64,000 bases of DNA from Vanessa cardui (lineage: Eukaryota > Arthropoda > Insecta > Lepidoptera > Nymphalidae): contig NC_061126.1 in NCBI RefSeq assembly GCF_905220365.1, positions 4,898,001 to 4,962,000 on the forward strand. Direction: 5' to 3'. The position numbers were made by a program, and so were the translations under genes. Positions 62,027 through 64,000 of this stretch are shown one piece after another. The notes under the pieces were generated by a model. It was not told where the DNA came from and made no database searches. It was given only the letters and a program-made list of their open reading frames with translations. Each line of letters opens with the position of its first letter. Position 1 is the first letter of the stretch.

Positions 62027-62364
62027 CCTTGCAGAGATTCAAAATTTAAACCATACTTACAGCTTTAATGCCCTTCCTATCAACACTAAGGTTTTATTAA
62101 ATTGTTTAGAATAATGTAGCTATTCAATTTTACCCTTTGTATAAAAATTAGATCATCAACATACAAGGAATAAAGTCAATTTATAGTAAGCCTGCGATGC
62201 TTAATAAACCATACATAGTGAATATCATGAACTCCGTAAGAGTAAAGTAATTTACTTTAATAGGTTTAGCAATTGCTATTATCTCTAATTCTAGACTACA
62301 ATGTCAAACAATAATATTGTTTTACGTTATATTTCCAGTTAGATTGATAGGAATTTATACTACT

Positions 62365-62530
62365 TAATATTATAAACTCTCTGTTTTTTTTACTTTATAA
62401 CCATCGGTCTGAACCGAATTTAATAAAATTTAATATGAAGCAAGCTTGAACTTCAGGGGCCTGGCTATTTTGTGCCTAATTCCTGACGTCCAACTCCGCA
62501 AAAGTCGCCGCCGAACACTACTTTTTAATT
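62365..62530 (+). repeat. RTE-like 3' fragment (family B), diverged
   Basis: ACTTAATATTATAAACTCTC, CTGAACCGAATTTAATAAAA and ATGAAGCAAGCTTGAAC, then a GC-richer end (AAAGTCGCCGCCGAACAC). Confidence 0.5.
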
Positions 62531-63238
62531 AATACAAAACCTTCGAAATACATAAAAGTATAAACTGGATACACAATGTGATATTGAAAGTATATTTTAT
62601 TTTATATATAAATCCTTCGATTTAGAAATAAAACCAATACATGTCGCTTAAGCTTTCTATACGTTAAATTTAATAGAATTAATCTTCTTATGTTATTTAG
62701 AGATTGACAGCGAAACCCTTATAAAATCACATGTTGTATATTTAAAAAATACTAAAAAAAAGTTACATTAGTACTTACTCTAGTTGGTACTTTTTCAAGC
62801 ATATCCAGGAAACATTTACTAGTTAAGCGTATCTTACTATCTTACGTTACTAAGGAGCGGACATATTATTTGTGACACCAAAAAAGTACAACAATAATTT
62901 ATTTAAATTATTGACTTTACCAAATTTTCGACTTAAAACGATTCATCCATAAAAACACAAAAAGCGTGATAATATATTCTTAAATATATGTAACTCTTTA
63001 TTAATATACTGGTATTAATGTACATACGTAAATACCAGTATTTAAATACGGCAAAATAAATGATAATAAAATCAACTTCGCAGAATTTAAAAGATAAAAA
63101 TCAGCTGCAAGAAAATTCGAACAACGAAAACCGACCTAAAGATATTTTAATAGTCTTTTTTTTTACGGTGAGTTATACAAGTGGCACAATACAAATCCGT
63201 AAATGACTTTTTAAATTTTCTCTTTGAAATCTAATTAG
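62531..63238. other. No coding sequence; upstream flank of the 63.3-kb exon
   Basis: AT-rich. TCTAATTAG at 63230-63238 is a possible splice acceptor for the following exon. Confidence 0.4.
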
Positions 63239-63272
63239 AGTATTGTGAAGTAATGAAAAAAGAATAGTTAAA

Positions 63273-63428
63273 ATGAGTGGATTAGGGCCCCCTGGTGTGT
63301 GGGCTGCTCAAAAGAGGCTCGAGTCCTGGGCAAGAGCGGCAAGGGAGAGGACTTCCAGCGCCAGTAGTGGCCAAAGCCATAACTCAACGGACAGCTTCGG
63401 CGAAGATAAATCTCATGGCAGTCCAAGC
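63273..63428 (+). CDS. First coding exon of an unrecognised gene (52 residues, incomplete at 3')
   Basis: The frame opens at ATG 63273 in an AAAATGA context, with an in-frame TGA at 63246 upstream. It runs 52 codons to a GTATGT donor at 63429, ending in phase 0; reading past the donor gives low-complexity AT-rich translation. The product begins MSGLGPPGVWAAQKRLESWA, followed by an Arg-rich stretch and then a Ser/His/Asp-rich tail (SSASSGQSHNSTDSFGED). GC content and codon use contrast sharply with the flanks, which favours real coding sequence. It looks like an intrinsically disordered N terminus of a larger intracellular protein. A splice acceptor (TCTAATTAG) near 63238 could mean a 5' UTR exon precedes it. 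I do not recognise the protein, and the rest of the gene lies beyond the window. Confidence 0.55.
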
Positions 63429-63613
63429 GTATGTATTTATTATTATTTATTTATAAGTATATATAATATTATAAGCATTGGCATTTATGTATCAGAAATA
63501 ATTAGATTTTTAGAACAGTTTCTTTTAGTTATTCGATATATATGTATCCGGCTAAGTCATTGAATATATAGTAAGTTATTTCATGTATTTTCCTACCCTA
63601 TATCTCATTTTCA

Positions 63614-64000
63614 ATCGACTTCAAAAAGAAGGAGGTTATAAATTCGTCTGTATTTTTTTTTATGTTTGTTACCTCATAACTTTTCACTGGGTGGACCGAT
63701 TTTGATAATTTTTTTTTGTTTGAAAGGTAGTGCTTCCCGTGGGGTCCCATTTCAATTTTATTTTTTCCCGATGATGGTATCCGTATGAAAACGACATAAG
63801 TCTTAAATTTGCATTATGTATATGCGCGACAAATAGGTGAATAACTGAAAATCACGTTAACCAATTTTGATGATTCTTTTTTTATTATAAAATATATACT
63901 TCAAGGGTAGTTTGGTGAAAGTTTGGTAAGCATCCATGACAAAGTAACGGAACGGAAGGGAACGGAACTATTCTGAGGAGCACGTTAGCGATACTCGGTC
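63614..64000 (+). repeat. Interspersed repeat running off the window end
   Basis: ATCGACTTCAAAAAGAAGGA, TTTTCACTGGGTGGACCGAT and GGGTCCCATTTCAATTTTAT are typical of a long noncoding lepidopteran repeat, probably a LINE end. It lies in the intron after the 63.4-kb exon. Confidence 0.55.

Noticed and set aside
1..64000. CRISPR arrays, rRNA, prokaryotic operons, integrated viral genes, satellite arrays
   Set aside because: No regularly spaced repeats, no rRNA signature, no polycistronic gene layout and no viral structural or polymerase frame could be seen on either strand.

Overview
The window looks like gene-poor nuclear DNA from a lepidopteran insect, most likely a butterfly. It is strongly AT-rich, has spliced genes with GT-AG introns, and carries many interspersed repeats typical of Lepidoptera. 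These include tRNA-derived SINEs of the Metulj type, 3' ends of CR1/Jockey-like LINEs ending in TTTTGA-type tails, RTE-like debris, a decayed Helitron and a decayed mariner. The species call is inference from repeat content; no species-diagnostic gene is present.

Layout. From 1 to 21 kb there are only repeats and unassigned AT-rich sequence: LINE scraps, a Helitron remnant at 7.3-9.2 kb on the minus strand, copies of an abundant ~290-bp interspersed element (called 'TE2' here), one Metulj-like SINE, and two strong hairpins at 12.5 and 14.5 kb. A GC-richer patch at 21.0-21.34 kb could be the promoter and noncoding first exon of a minus-strand gene. From 22 to 28 kb lie nested repeats, a 5'-truncated CR1/Jockey-like LINE (23.9-24.6 kb) and a mariner with intact ends but a broken transposase (26.6-27.85 kb).

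The best-supported gene is a two-exon gene at 30157-30569 encoding a 74-residue CxxC plus hydrophobic protein resembling DMAC1/DUF4536, a mitochondrial complex I assembly factor. A dense cluster of TGACA/TGTCA half-sites lies just upstream. At 36.83-37.69 kb there is a GC-rich promoter-like patch, a tiny first coding exon and a long second exon, giving the first 112 residues of an unrecognised single-pass membrane protein. Its remaining exons are not visible and may lie beyond the window.

From 38 to 63 kb the sequence is intronic or intergenic and repeat-loaded, with isolated GC-rich islands at 47.1, 57.1, 57.5-57.7 and 60.1-60.2 kb that no repeat explains. At 63273-63428 there is another first coding exon of 52 residues on the plus strand. 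Both plus-strand first-exon units end in phase 0. They could be alternative 5' ends of one long gene or starts of two genes; the sequence cannot decide.

I found no rRNA, no convincing functional tRNA, no CRISPR array and no gene cassette suggesting an exotic new system. The most interesting leads are the orphan GC-rich islands, the possible alternative first exons, the TGACA promoter cluster, the perfect RNA-type hairpins and the unclassified TE2 family.
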